Assembly (NCBI GenBank): GCA_023392035.1
Contig: JAEVZY010000320.1
Coordinates: 1-27,246 of the forward strand
Reading direction: 5' to 3'
Length of the DNA stretch: 27,246 nt
From: Pseudomonadota bacterium
GTDB taxonomy: Bacteria > Pseudomonadota > Gammaproteobacteria > Burkholderiales > Burkholderiaceae_D
The translations under genes and the position numbers were made by a program. The notes beneath the pieces are model-generated. The model was not told the DNA's origin and ran no database searches. It worked only from the letters and a program-made list of their open reading frames with translations. Shown one piece after another: positions 7,159 through 14,708 of the stretch (its first letter is position 1; each line of letters starts with the position of its first letter).

Positions 7159-8394
7159 ATGTCTTCCGAACAGAAAAAAGCCCTGGGCCACATCCGCGTG
7201 CTGGACCTGACCCGCGTGCTGGCCGGTCCCTGGTGCGCGCAAAATTTGGCCGATCTCGGCGCCGACGTCATCAAGATCGAGCGCCCCGGCGCCGGCGACG
7301 ACACCCGTACCTGGGGCCCGCCCTATCTCAAGGATGGACAGGGCCAGGACACCAGCGAGGCCGCCTACTATCTTGCAGCCAACCGCAACAAGCGCTCGGT
7401 GACGGTGGATATGGGCAAGCCGGAAGGCCAGGCCCTGATCCGCGAACTGGTGCGCCACTGCGATGTGGTGCTGGAAAACTACAAGGTCGGGCAGTTGAAG
7501 AAATACGGCCTGGACTATGCCTCGCTTGCCGCCATCAAGCCCGATCTGGTGTATTGCTCCATCACCGGCTTCGGCCAGGACGGTCCCTATGCCCAGCGCG
7601 CCGGCTATGACTTCATCATCCAGGGCATGGGCGGCTTCATGTCGATCACGGGTGAGCGCGACGAGCTGCCCGGCGGCGGTCCGCAAAAAGCGGGCGTGGC
7701 GATTTCCGACTTGATGACCGGCATGTATTCCACCGTGGCGGTGATGGCAGCGTTGATGCATCGCGACCGCACCGGCGAGGGCCAGCACATCGACATGGCC
7801 CTGCTCGATGTGCAGGTGGCGATGCTGGCCAACATGAATACCAACTTCCTGGCCAGCGGCAAGCCGCCGGTGCGTTGGGGCAATGCCCATCCCAACATCG
7901 TGCCCTACCAGACCTTTGCCAGCTCGGATGGCCACATCATCGTGGCGGTCGGCAACGATGGCCAGTTCCAGCGCTTTGTCGCCGCCGGCGGCCGGCCCGA
8001 GCTGGCGCAGGACGAGCGCTTCGCCACCAATCCGGCGCGCGTGACCAACCGGGCATTGTTGGTGCCCATCCTTGCGGAAATGGTCAAGACCAAGACCCGC
8101 GACGAGTGGATCGCCCTGCTGGAAGCGGCGACCGTGCCTTGCGGCCCGATCAACCGGCTGGACGATGTCTTCGAAGATCCGCAGGTCAAGGCGCGCGGCT
8201 TGCGGGTGGATGTGCCGCATCCAAGCGGCGGCACGGCCAAGCTGGTGGCCAGTCCGATGCGCCTGTCGGCCACGCCCACCCGCTGCGAACTGGCGCCGCC
8301 CACCCTGGGCCAGCATACCGATGAAGTGCTGCGCGAAGTGCTCGACCTCGACCCGGCGCGGCTGCAATCCCTGCGCAGCCAGGGCGTGATCTGA
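7159..8394 (+). CDS. CaiB/BaiF family (class III) CoA-transferase
   Basis: This 411-residue class III CoA-transferase moves CoA between carboxylic acids through an aspartyl-CoA thioester. Family hallmarks in order are RVLDLTRVLAGPWCAQNLAD (about 13-32), GADVIKIERPGAGDDTR, KRSVTVDMGKPEG, CDVVLENYKVG, DLVYCSITGFGQDGPY (129-144), YDFIIQGMGGFMSITG, VAISDLMTGMY (180-190, whose Asp184 is the likely catalytic aspartate by position) and GEGQHIDMALLD. The C-terminal half has the characteristic PNIVPYQTF and WIALLEAATVPCGPIN. Substrates (formate/oxalate, succinate, carnitine, glutarate or other) cannot be told from sequence. No strong Shine-Dalgarno is present before the ATG at 7159. It appears monocistronic. 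Confidence 0.93.
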   Translation: MSSEQKKALGHIRVLDLTRVLAGPWCAQNLADLGADVIKIERPGAGDDTRTWGPPYLKDGQGQDTSEAAYYLAANRNKRSVTVDMGKPEGQALIRELVRHCDVVLENYKVGQLKKYGLDYASLAAIKPDLVYCSITGFGQDGPYAQRAGYDFIIQGMGGFMSITGERDELPGGGPQKAGVAISDLMTGMYSTVAVMAALMHRDRTGEGQHIDMALLDVQVAMLANMNTNFLASGKPPVRWGNAHPNIVPYQTFASSDGHIIVAVGNDGQFQRFVAAGGRPELAQDERFATNPARVTNRALLVPILAEMVKTKTRDEWIALLEAATVPCGPINRLDDVFEDPQVKARGLRVDVPHPSGGTAKLVASPMRLSATPTRCELAPPTLGQHTDEVLREVLDLDPARLQSLRSQGVI

Positions 8395-8402
8395 AAACGG
8401 CT

Positions 8403-8444
8403 GAGGCGGCCAGCAGACCCCGACAGAAGGCTTGCGGCCGCCTC
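8403..8444 (+). terminator. Possible hairpin after the CoA-transferase gene
   Basis: GAGGCGGCC (8403-8411) and GGCCGCCTC (8436-8444) form a perfect 9-bp stem with a 24-nt loop, followed by CCTTTC. The loop is long and the T-run poor, so termination is only a possibility. Confidence 0.3.
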
Positions 8445-8568
8445 CCTTTCTGCCGCCCAGGCGTTTCAATTGCAGTTCGCACCGCGTTTTGCGCGTTACG
8501 TCGCAAGCCGCTGTCGCGCCTGCGGCCAGCTTGCAAGAATGGCTTCCATCAACCCGATGGAGACAGCC

Positions 8569-8949
8569 ATGTTGCCGCTTTCGCCCCTGCTCATGATTCA
8601 CATTGCCACCGCCCTGCTGGCGCTGGTTTCCGGAACCGTATTGCTGATGCTGAAGAAGGGCACGGCCCTGCACCGCATGCTCGGCCGCAGCTGGGCCGCC
8701 TTGATGGCCATCACCGCGCTGGTGTCCTTCGGCATCCAGTCACGTGGGCATCTGTCATGGATCCACCTGCTGTCCATCCTCACGCTGTTCATCCTGGCCA
8801 AGGCCATCATTGCCGTGCGCCGGGGACAGGTCGCCATGCATTTGCGCTATATGCGCGGCGCCTTCATCGGCCTGGTGGTGGCCGGCGCCTTTACCCTGCT
8901 GCCAAGCCGTTTGATGGGGCAGCTGGTCTGGAATACTTTGCTGGCTTGA
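8569..8949 (+). CDS. Small integral membrane protein (DUF2306-like)
   Basis: A 126-residue hydrophobic protein with about four membrane segments: residues 4-24 (LLMIHIATALLALVSGTVLLML), then two in the middle (about 36-55 and 62-80), and one near the C-terminus (IGLVVAGAFTLL). Loops carry HRMLGRSWAALM and MHLRYMRGAFIG, both typical of the DUF2306 group of predicted membrane proteins; function is unknown. Start 8569 was chosen over in-frame ATGs at 8470, 8539 and 8557 because GGAG (8559-8562) lies 6 bases before it. It ends 9 bp before the histidine kinase gene on the same strand, so it may be co-transcribed with the two-component pair. Confidence 0.8.
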   Translation: MLPLSPLLMIHIATALLALVSGTVLLMLKKGTALHRMLGRSWAALMAITALVSFGIQSRGHLSWIHLLSILTLFILAKAIIAVRRGQVAMHLRYMRGAFIGLVVAGAFTLLPSRLMGQLVWNTLLA

Positions 8950-8958
8950 TGGATTAGC

Positions 8959-10074
8959 ATGCGCATCATGAAACCGGATCTGCAAGGAACTCCCCTCCCC
9001 GCCGCCGAACCAAGCGCCCCTACCGCCCGCGCCTCACGCCGGCTCGGCGCGCGCTTCCTGTGGGGTTTGCTGGCGGTGCAGTTGATCAATCTGGTTTGCG
9101 CGCTGCTGATCACCGGCCTGGCACTGACCCATGGCAGCTTCCTGGTCAACCTGGTGTATTCGGTCTGCATCGGCAGCCTGGCCTATTCCCTCATCAATGG
9201 CGGCCGCATCCTGATCTGGGGGCGCGAGGTCAAGCCGCCGGTTGCGGCATTCATTACCTTGATGCTGGGCGCGCTGTTCGTGGCGCAATGGCTGGGCATC
9301 CTGTTGGGCGCCTGGCTGACCGGAACCGAGGATACGGCGCGCCATGTGACGGGCGGCGGCGCCACGCTGCTGCTGATCTGCCTGCTGGCCGGCGCCGGTG
9401 CGTCCTGGCTGTTCTGGAATCGCGCCCGCCTGGCCTGGCTGAAGGCGGAAGCGGAAAGCGAAAAAGCGCGCGCCGCCGCCATCGAACGCCAGGCCATGCA
9501 GGCGCAATTGCAGATGCTGCAAGCGCAGGTCGAGCCGCACATGCTGTTCAATACCCTGGCCAACTTGCAAGGCCTGATCGCCATCGATCCACCGCGCGCC
9601 CAAGCCATGCTGGACCAGTTGATCCAGTACCTGCGCGCCACGCTCAGCGCCGCGCGCGCCGCCCACACCACCCTGGGCCAGGAATTCGCGCTGCTGCAGG
9701 CCTATCTTGGATTGATGCAAATGCGCATGGGCGAGCGACTCGCCATCGAACTGGAACTGCCGGAGGATTACGCCGCGCTGCAGCTGCCGCCCATGCTGTT
9801 GCAGCCGCTGGTGGAAAACGCCATCAAGCACGGACTGGAGCCCAAGCTGGAGGGCGGCCGCCTCAGCGTGCGCGCCCAACGCCAAGGGCAACAGCTCGTC
9901 ATCAGCGTGCAGGACAATGGCCTGGGGCTGGATGCGCCCGCCATGCCGGGCACGCGGGTCGGCCTGGCCAATCTGCGCGAACGCCTGCAGGTCCTGTACG
10001 GCGACCAGGCCAGTTTCGAATTGCGTCCGGCGCAGCCCGGCGTGATCGCCACCCTCACCCTGCCCTTGCCATGA
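8959..10074 (+). CDS. LytS/YpdA-type sensor histidine kinase
   Basis: A 371-residue inner-membrane histidine kinase of the His_kinase family (LytS, YpdA, AlgZ-like). The N-terminal half has about four membrane segments (roughly 33-55, 60-80, 95-120, 133-154) with no recognisable ligand domain. A short charged coiled region (158-190) leads to the phosphoacceptor motif QAQVEPHMLFNTLANLQGL, with His194 the predicted phosphorylation site. The ATP-binding domain follows: LPPMLLQPLVENAIKHGLEP (N box) and VQDNGLGLDA, then VGLANLRERL. The stop overlaps the response regulator start by 4 bp (ATGA), so the pair is translationally coupled. An alternative start is the ATG at 8968. The signal is unknown. 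Confidence 0.93.
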   Translation: MRIMKPDLQGTPLPAAEPSAPTARASRRLGARFLWGLLAVQLINLVCALLITGLALTHGSFLVNLVYSVCIGSLAYSLINGGRILIWGREVKPPVAAFITLMLGALFVAQWLGILLGAWLTGTEDTARHVTGGGATLLLICLLAGAGASWLFWNRARLAWLKAEAESEKARAAAIERQAMQAQLQMLQAQVEPHMLFNTLANLQGLIAIDPPRAQAMLDQLIQYLRATLSAARAAHTTLGQEFALLQAYLGLMQMRMGERLAIELELPEDYAALQLPPMLLQPLVENAIKHGLEPKLEGGRLSVRAQRQGQQLVISVQDNGLGLDAPAMPGTRVGLANLRERLQVLYGDQASFELRPAQPGVIATLTLPLP

Positions 10075-10862
10075 CCACAGCCCTGATCGCCGAAGACGAA
10101 GCCATCCTGGCGCGTACCCTGGCCGACGCCCTGGGGCGCCTGTGGCCGCAACTGCAATTGCTGCCGGTGGCGGGCAACGGCGTGGCGGCGCTGGAATCCG
10201 CGCTCTGCCAGCAGCCCGACATCCTGTTCCTCGATATCCGCATGCCGGGCAAGAGCGGGCTGGAAGTGGCCGCCGAACTGGCCGAGGAATGGCCGCTTCA
10301 CCCCGGGGCGCCGCCCTTCCCGCTGCTGGTCTTCGTCACCGCCTATGACGAATATGCAGTCCAGGCCTTCGAACAGGCGGCGGTCGACTATGTGCTCAAG
10401 CCGGTTTCCGATGCGCGCCTGCAAAGCACTGTGCAGCGCCTGCAGCAAAGACTGGCTTCGCGCCAGCAGGAGAGCGGCCTGGAGCAGGTGCTGCAGCAGT
10501 TACGGCAGTTGCAGGGCGCGCCCACCACGCAGAACGGTCGCCTGCAGATGCTGCGGGCCGGCGTCGGCAATGAAGTGCGCCTGATTCCCGTGGCCGAAGT
10601 GCTCTACCTGGAAGCGGGCGACAAATACGTCAATGTCGTGACCACACGCGGCGAGAGCCTGGTGCGCACGCCCTTGCGCGAGTTGCTGGGCCAGCTCGAT
10701 CCGGAAGTCTTCTGGCAGGTGCACCGCGCCACCGTGGTCAATGTCTCGGCCGTGGAGGCGGCCGAGCGCGATGACAGCGGCAAGCTGCGCCTGCGATTGC
10801 GCGGCCATGAACGCCGGCTCGCGGTGAGCCGCCTGTACGCCCACCTCTTCCGACAGATGTAG
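10071..10862 (+). CDS. LytTR-family response regulator
   Basis: A 263-residue DNA-binding response regulator. The receiver domain (1-125) shows the acidic pair EDE at 8-10, phosphoacceptor Asp55 in LFLDIRMPG, switch Thr90 in VFVTAYDEYAVQAF and Lys110 in DYVLKPV. A glutamine-rich linker (about 120-155) leads to a LytTR domain (158-263) with VAEVLYLEAGDKYVNVVT, LRELLGQLDPEVFWQVHRATVVNV and the C-terminal RRLAVSRLYAHLFRQ. LytTR proteins bind direct repeats in target promoters. It is the partner of the upstream kinase (4-bp overlap, no separate promoter). Its targets cannot be read from the window. Confidence 0.95.
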   Translation: MTTALIAEDEAILARTLADALGRLWPQLQLLPVAGNGVAALESALCQQPDILFLDIRMPGKSGLEVAAELAEEWPLHPGAPPFPLLVFVTAYDEYAVQAFEQAAVDYVLKPVSDARLQSTVQRLQQRLASRQQESGLEQVLQQLRQLQGAPTTQNGRLQMLRAGVGNEVRLIPVAEVLYLEAGDKYVNVVTTRGESLVRTPLRELLGQLDPEVFWQVHRATVVNVSAVEAAERDDSGKLRLRLRGHERRLAVSRLYAHLFRQM

Positions 10863-10902
10863 GACCCTGACGCACAGGCGCGGCGCACCAACACTGCAAC
10901 AC

Positions 10903-10928
10903 TGCGCCGGTGCGTTGCGCCGGTGCGT
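10903..10928 (+). repeat. Tandem 13-bp repeat (two copies)
   Basis: TGCGCCGGTGCGT occurs twice head to tail, followed by TGC. The GGTGCG halves are reverse complements of CGCACC at 10884-10889, so the segment can also fold or act as a dyad. It lies 145-170 bp upstream of the predicted sigma-54 start site and just after the response regulator stop. It could be an enhancer element or part of a transcription end; neither is proven. Confidence 0.5.
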
Positions 10929-11045
10929 TGCCCCAGCGCGGCGCCAAGGCCAAGCGCCAAATCGGCACGCGATGTTCCACTCCGAAAAAATGTTGCCCTG
11001 CCGGCCCTGCCGTGCAAGCGGAGCAAAAAAACCCGGGAATCCGGA

Positions 11046-11060
11046 TGGCACGCTAATTGC
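11046..11060 (+). promoter_or_regulatory. Sigma-54 (RpoN) -24/-12 promoter
   Basis: TGGCACG (11046-11052), four bases, then TTGC (11057-11060): all core positions of the RpoN consensus TGGCACG-N4-TTGC match, with GG and GC separated by exactly 10 bp. The predicted start is about 11072, 43 nt upstream of the orphan gene ATG at 11115. A promoter of this class needs an ATP-driven enhancer-binding protein. Confidence 0.85.
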
Positions 11061-11071
11061 GAACCGGGTGT

Positions 11072-11091
11072 GCGTACGCAGCGGCGTACGC
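11072..11091 (+). other. 5' stem-loop of the sigma-54 transcript
   Basis: GCGTACGC appears twice (11072-11079 and 11084-11091) around AGCG. Because the unit is self-complementary, the RNA can form an 8-bp stem with a 4-nt loop. The stem begins at the predicted transcription start, so the mRNA would carry a hairpin at its extreme 5' end. It could instead be a double operator. Confidence 0.6.
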
Positions 11092-11114
11092 CAAAACATC
11101 CAGGGAGAATCACC

Positions 11115-11942
11115 ATGTTGGCACCCATCGTCACCCGCAAGACCGCCACCGGCAGAATCGCCAAAGTGAAAGTCGGCGCGCCCGCGCCCGCGCTCAAATC
11201 GGCGCGCCGCAGCATGAGCATGGATGCCGCGCCGGTCACGCGCCGCAGCGACGGCAAATTCTGGTTCGGCATCGGCGAGCAGCGTTCGCCGGCGGCCCAG
11301 CCAGGCCGCAATGAAGACCTGCCCCTCGATGAGGGCCTGGGCGTCGTGCAAAGGGCGAAAGCAGGCGACTGTCTGACGCCGCGCATGCGTGGCGAATATG
11401 GCGACCGCGCACGCAAGAACCTTTTCGTCATCACGCGCGAGGGCCTGAAGATTGCGCCGGAAACCACGCCCATCGATTCCGAGCGCGGCATGATCACCCA
11501 CACCAACCTGGCCCCCAGCGCGGCCGTGGTGGCCGGCGAACTCTGGGCCAGCGCGGCCACGCCCTGGCTATGGAAAATCAACTCCGGCTCCAAGCGTTTC
11601 CCCTTGCAGGATGCGCTGGTCTTCGATGACAAAAAGCTCTTGTGGGAAGTGCCGCCCAAGGGCACGCCGGAGCGCGCCCGCCTGGACCAGCAATGGGAAG
11701 CCGTCGCCGCCTATATGTTGACGGTGGGCGCGGCGGTGGTCATGCAAACGCCGCTGGACCAGCGCTTCGAGAAAAAGCTCGACTTCAAAATCTTCCTGCG
11801 CGAAGACATTCTTCAGCAGGAGATGGAAATCTTCATGCGCTTTGCGCCTTCGCAATGGAAGAAAGTCATCCAGCGAAGGCTGCAGCAGGCGCAGGCCGGG
11901 CACTTCAAGCTCGACGCCGAGCCGCAAGCGCAGGTGATCTAA
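11115..11942 (+). CDS. Protein of unknown function, sigma-54 controlled
   Basis: A 275-residue soluble protein that I do not recognise. The ATG at 11115 has a strong Shine-Dalgarno (AGGGAGA, about 6 bases upstream); the frame is open upstream to 10923, but that part precedes the promoter. Residues 1-45 are basic and Ala/Ser-rich and look disordered. The rest is mixed, with no signal peptide or membrane segment. A segment around 126-160 carries H129, AGEL (140-143) and INSGSKRF (155-162). It weakly recalls a spaced His / AGE / SG pattern that I have seen in uncharacterised bacterial proteins, but this is too weak to name a family. The C-terminal third (185-260) is charged and helical with Gln-rich ends. 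The gene appears to be monocistronic, with its own sigma-54 promoter and a 5' hairpin, and nothing nearby explains its role. Confidence 0.85.
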   Translation: MLAPIVTRKTATGRIAKVKVGAPAPALKSARRSMSMDAAPVTRRSDGKFWFGIGEQRSPAAQPGRNEDLPLDEGLGVVQRAKAGDCLTPRMRGEYGDRARKNLFVITREGLKIAPETTPIDSERGMITHTNLAPSAAVVAGELWASAATPWLWKINSGSKRFPLQDALVFDDKKLLWEVPPKGTPERARLDQQWEAVAAYMLTVGAAVVMQTPLDQRFEKKLDFKIFLREDILQQEMEIFMRFAPSQWKKVIQRRLQQAQAGHFKLDAEPQAQVI

Positions 11943-12010
11943 GCGGCGCCTGCGCGCTGGTCCCGCTGCGTCGGCACCGCCGGCGCAGCCGATGCCGGCA
12001 GCCGCTACGG

Positions 12011-12016
12011 TAGAAT
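12011..12016 (+). promoter_or_regulatory. -10 box of the glnS promoter
   Basis: TAGAAT matches the -10 consensus at 5 of 6 positions and predicts a start near 12023. It overlaps an in-frame ATG at 12015, which would therefore not be transcribed; this supports the ATG at 12045 as the glnS start. The -35 region is poor. Confidence 0.45.
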
Positions 12017-12044
12017 GGGGGGCATACGAACCTTGCCCCTGTTC

Positions 12045-13790
12045 ATGAGCTCCAAAGACTCCAGCAATGCCGCGCCGGCGGCTTCCAATTTCCTGCGCAG
12101 CATCATCGAGACCGATCTCGCCGACGGCCTGCACGCCAGCCGCAAGGATGCCAACGGCCATCCGCTGCCGCCGGTGGTGACGCGCTTTCCGCCCGAACCC
12201 AACGGCTATCTGCATATCGGCCATGCCAAATCGATCTGCCTGAATTTCGGCCTGGCACGCGATTACCACGGCCGTTGCCACCTGCGCTTTGACGATACCA
12301 ATCCGACCAAGGAAGAGCAGGAATACGTCGATACCATCATCGACAGCGTGCGCTGGCTGGGCTTCGACTGGAAGGATGCGCAAGGGGAAAACCTGCACTA
12401 CGCCAGCGATTATTTCCCCATGCTGTACGCCATGGCCGAGTACCTCATCAGCGCCGGCCACGCCTACGTGGACAGCCAGAGCGCGGAGGAAATGGCGGCC
12501 GGGCGCGGCGACTTCAATACCCCGGGACGCGAGTCGCCCTACCGCAATCGTTCCCCGCAAGAATCGCTGGACCTGTTCCGCCGCATGCGCGCCGGTGAAT
12601 TCCGCGATGGCGAACATGTGCTGCGGGCCAAGATCGACATGGCCTCGCCCAACATGAACCTGCGCGATCCGGCCATCTACCGCGTGCGCCATGCCCATCA
12701 TCATCGTACCGGCGACCAGTGGTGCATCTACCCGATGTATGACTACACGCATCCGATTTCGGACGCGCTGGAAAACATCACCCATTCCATCTGCACCCTG
12801 GAATTCCAGGACCACCGGCCCTTCTACGACTGGGTGCTGGAACGCGTGGCCGAAGGCGGTTTCTTCAAGAAGCCGCTGCCGCATCAATACGAATTCGCGC
12901 GCCTGAACCTGACCTACGCCATCACCAGCAAGCGCAAGCTGCTGCAACTGGTGGAAGAAAAGACCGTCAGCGGCTGGGACGATCCTCGCATGCCGACCAT
13001 CGTCGGCATCCGTCGCCGCGGCTATACGCCGGAATCGATCCAGCTGTTCTGCGAGCGCATCGGCGTGGCCAAGGCCGACAGCTGGATCGACATGAGCGTG
13101 CTGGAAGGCGCCCTGCGCGACGACCTCGATCCGAAAGCGCCGCGCTCGGCGGCGGTGCTCAAGCCGCTCAAGCTGATCATCGACAATTTCCCCGAGAACC
13201 TCGATGACGAATGCACGGCGCCGATTCATCCGCATCATCCGGAACGCGGCGTGCGCCGTTTTCCCATCAGCCGCGAGCTGTGGATCGAGGAAGAAGACTT
13301 CATGGAGCAGCCGGTGAAGGGCTATTTCCGCCTCTTCCCCGGCAACAAGGTGCGCCTGCGCTACGGCTACGTGGTGGAATGCACCGGCTGCGACAAGGAT
13401 GAAAACGGTCGCGTGACCGCCGTGCACTGCAATTACTTCGCCGACAGCAAGAGCGGCACCGAGGGTTCGGCCAATTACAAGGTGAAGGGCAATATCCACT
13501 GGGTCAGCGCGCGCCATGCGGTGCAGGCCGAAGTGCGGCTGTACGACCGCCTGTTCTCGCAGCCGCATCCCGATGCCGGCGGCCGCGACTTCCGCGAGGC
13601 GCTGAATCCGCATTCCGTGGAAGTGGTGCAAGCCTGGCTGGAACCGGGCCTGGAACGCGCCCTGCCGGAGGAGCGCTACCAGTTCGAACGCCACGGTTAT
13701 TTCGTGGCCGACCGCGTCGATTCGAAACCGGGCAAGCCGGTTTTCAACCGCATCGTCACGCTCAAGGACTCCTGGGCGCCCGCCAAGTAA
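12045..13790 (+). CDS. glnS: Glutamine--tRNA ligase
   Basis: Class Ic aminoacyl-tRNA synthetase that charges tRNA-Gln. The 581 residues fit the bacterial family. The catalytic HIGH motif is seen as PPEPNGYLHIGHAKS (HIGH at 57-60), followed by RFDDTNPTKEEQEYVDTI, typical of GlnRS. The KMSKS-equivalent loop reads ITSKRKL (about 292-298), where GlnRS usually has VMSKR; the Lys is kept. GWDDPRMPTI and the anticodon-binding beta-barrels follow (FIRLFP-like YFRLFPGNKVRLRYGYVVEC). No Shine-Dalgarno is visible before the 12045 ATG; the alternative ATG at 12015 lies inside the -10 box. It converges with the EamA gene, leaving only 3 bp between them. Confidence 0.97.
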   Translation: MSSKDSSNAAPAASNFLRSIIETDLADGLHASRKDANGHPLPPVVTRFPPEPNGYLHIGHAKSICLNFGLARDYHGRCHLRFDDTNPTKEEQEYVDTIIDSVRWLGFDWKDAQGENLHYASDYFPMLYAMAEYLISAGHAYVDSQSAEEMAAGRGDFNTPGRESPYRNRSPQESLDLFRRMRAGEFRDGEHVLRAKIDMASPNMNLRDPAIYRVRHAHHHRTGDQWCIYPMYDYTHPISDALENITHSICTLEFQDHRPFYDWVLERVAEGGFFKKPLPHQYEFARLNLTYAITSKRKLLQLVEEKTVSGWDDPRMPTIVGIRRRGYTPESIQLFCERIGVAKADSWIDMSVLEGALRDDLDPKAPRSAAVLKPLKLIIDNFPENLDDECTAPIHPHHPERGVRRFPISRELWIEEEDFMEQPVKGYFRLFPGNKVRLRYGYVVECTGCDKDENGRVTAVHCNYFADSKSGTEGSANYKVKGNIHWVSARHAVQAEVRLYDRLFSQPHPDAGGRDFREALNPHSVEVVQAWLEPGLERALPEERYQFERHGYFVADRVDSKPGKPVFNRIVTLKDSWAPAK

Positions 13791-13793
13791 GGC

Positions 13794-14708
13794 CTAGGCT
13801 CGCCGCACCACCAGCCAGACGCCGGCACAGGTCACCGCAATGCCGATTGCGGTGACCAGGCCCGGTACCACGCCGAACATCAGCCATTCCAGCAAGACCG
13901 CCACGATGGGCGTGAGGAACAGCAGGCTGGTCACGCGCGTGGCCTGGCCGCGCCGCATCAGGGTGTGCAGGGCATTCACGCCCAGGATGGACGCGCACAC
14001 CACCAGAAAGACGATGGAAATCACCAGCGGCCAGCTCCAATGCACGACAAAGCCTTCCACCACCCAGGCCAAAGGCGCCAGCACCAGGAGCGAAGCGCCG
14101 AACTGGATCAGTGCGCCGACCCGCAGGTCGGCGTGCGGGCAGTACACGCGCTGGTAGAGCGTGCCGGCGGTGATGGCCAAGAGCGAAATCGTCACCGACA
14201 CCAGGCTGGCCCAGGCCATGGCCTGCAGGTTCATCTTGGGCCAGACCACCATCGCCACCCCGCCCAGGCCCATCAGGATGCCGGCCCAGTGCACGGCGCT
14301 CAGCTTTTCCCCCATGCGCTTTTGAGCGAAGACTGCGGTCAACAGCGGTTGCAGGGCGAGGATCAAGGCCGTGTTCCCGGCCGACATGCCGAACCACTGC
14401 GTGTAGTGGCTGCCGCCCAGATTCACCGCATGCATCAGCAGACCGGCCACGCAGATATGGCCCGTCTCGCGCCAGGATTGCGGCCAGCGGCGATTGCGCG
14501 CCAGCAGCACCAGCGGCAGCAGGCACAGGAGTCCGAAGGCAAAACGCAGGGACAGAAAAGTGAAGGGCGCGGCATATTGCATGCCGGTCTTGCTGGCCAG
14601 ATAGCCGGAACCCCAGATGATGACGAAGAACCAGGCCAGCGCAGTATCCCAGGCGCCGCCGCCGGGTTCGACCCGCGCGGCCTGGGTAGCGGCGGGCCCG
14701 GCGCTCAT
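13794..14708 (-). CDS. EamA/RhaT-family (DMT) transporter
   Basis: A 304-residue inner-membrane protein of the drug/metabolite transporter superfamily, with about ten membrane helices in two EamA repeats. Recognisable pieces are FFVIIWGSGYLASKTGMQYAAPFTFLSLRF near the N-terminus, SAGNTALILALQPLLTAVFA at the end of repeat one, and LTPIVAVLLEWLMFG in repeat two. Members export amino acids, metabolites or purines; the substrate is not predictable. The ATG at 14708 overlaps the stop of the upstream chromate transporter gene by 4 bp, so all three minus-strand transporter genes form one translationally coupled operon. Start chosen from that overlap; the frame is open upstream but only as a shadow of the neighbouring gene. 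Confidence 0.92.
   Translation of the reverse strand: MSAGPAATQAARVEPGGGAWDTALAWFFVIIWGSGYLASKTGMQYAAPFTFLSLRFAFGLLCLLPLVLLARNRRWPQSWRETGHICVAGLLMHAVNLGGSHYTQWFGMSAGNTALILALQPLLTAVFAQKRMGEKLSAVHWAGILMGLGGVAMVVWPKMNLQAMAWASLVSVTISLLAITAGTLYQRVYCPHADLRVGALIQFGASLLVLAPLAWVVEGFVVHWSWPLVISIVFLVVCASILGVNALHTLMRRGQATRVTSLLFLTPIVAVLLEWLMFGVVPGLVTAIGIAVTCAGVWLVVRRA

Noticed and set aside
6901..8673. A 590-codon open frame on the minus strand opposite the CoA-transferase
   Set aside because: Antisense shadow with no recognisable domains, running through the divergent promoter region into the glycerophosphodiesterase in the wrong frame.
9060..10070. N-terminal 337 codons fused in frame ahead of the LytTR regulator
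   Set aside because: The frame is open through the kinase gene but encodes no domain there. The regulator clearly starts at 10071, overlapping the kinase stop by 4 bp.
12241..12265. TGGCACG inside glnS as a second sigma-54 promoter
   Set aside because: The -12 element TTGC is missing at the right spacing and the site is within coding sequence.
11568..13694. A 708-codon open frame on the minus strand opposite glnS
   Set aside because: Antisense shadow of glnS and the orphan gene; low-complexity His/Ala/Gly composition and no start signal.
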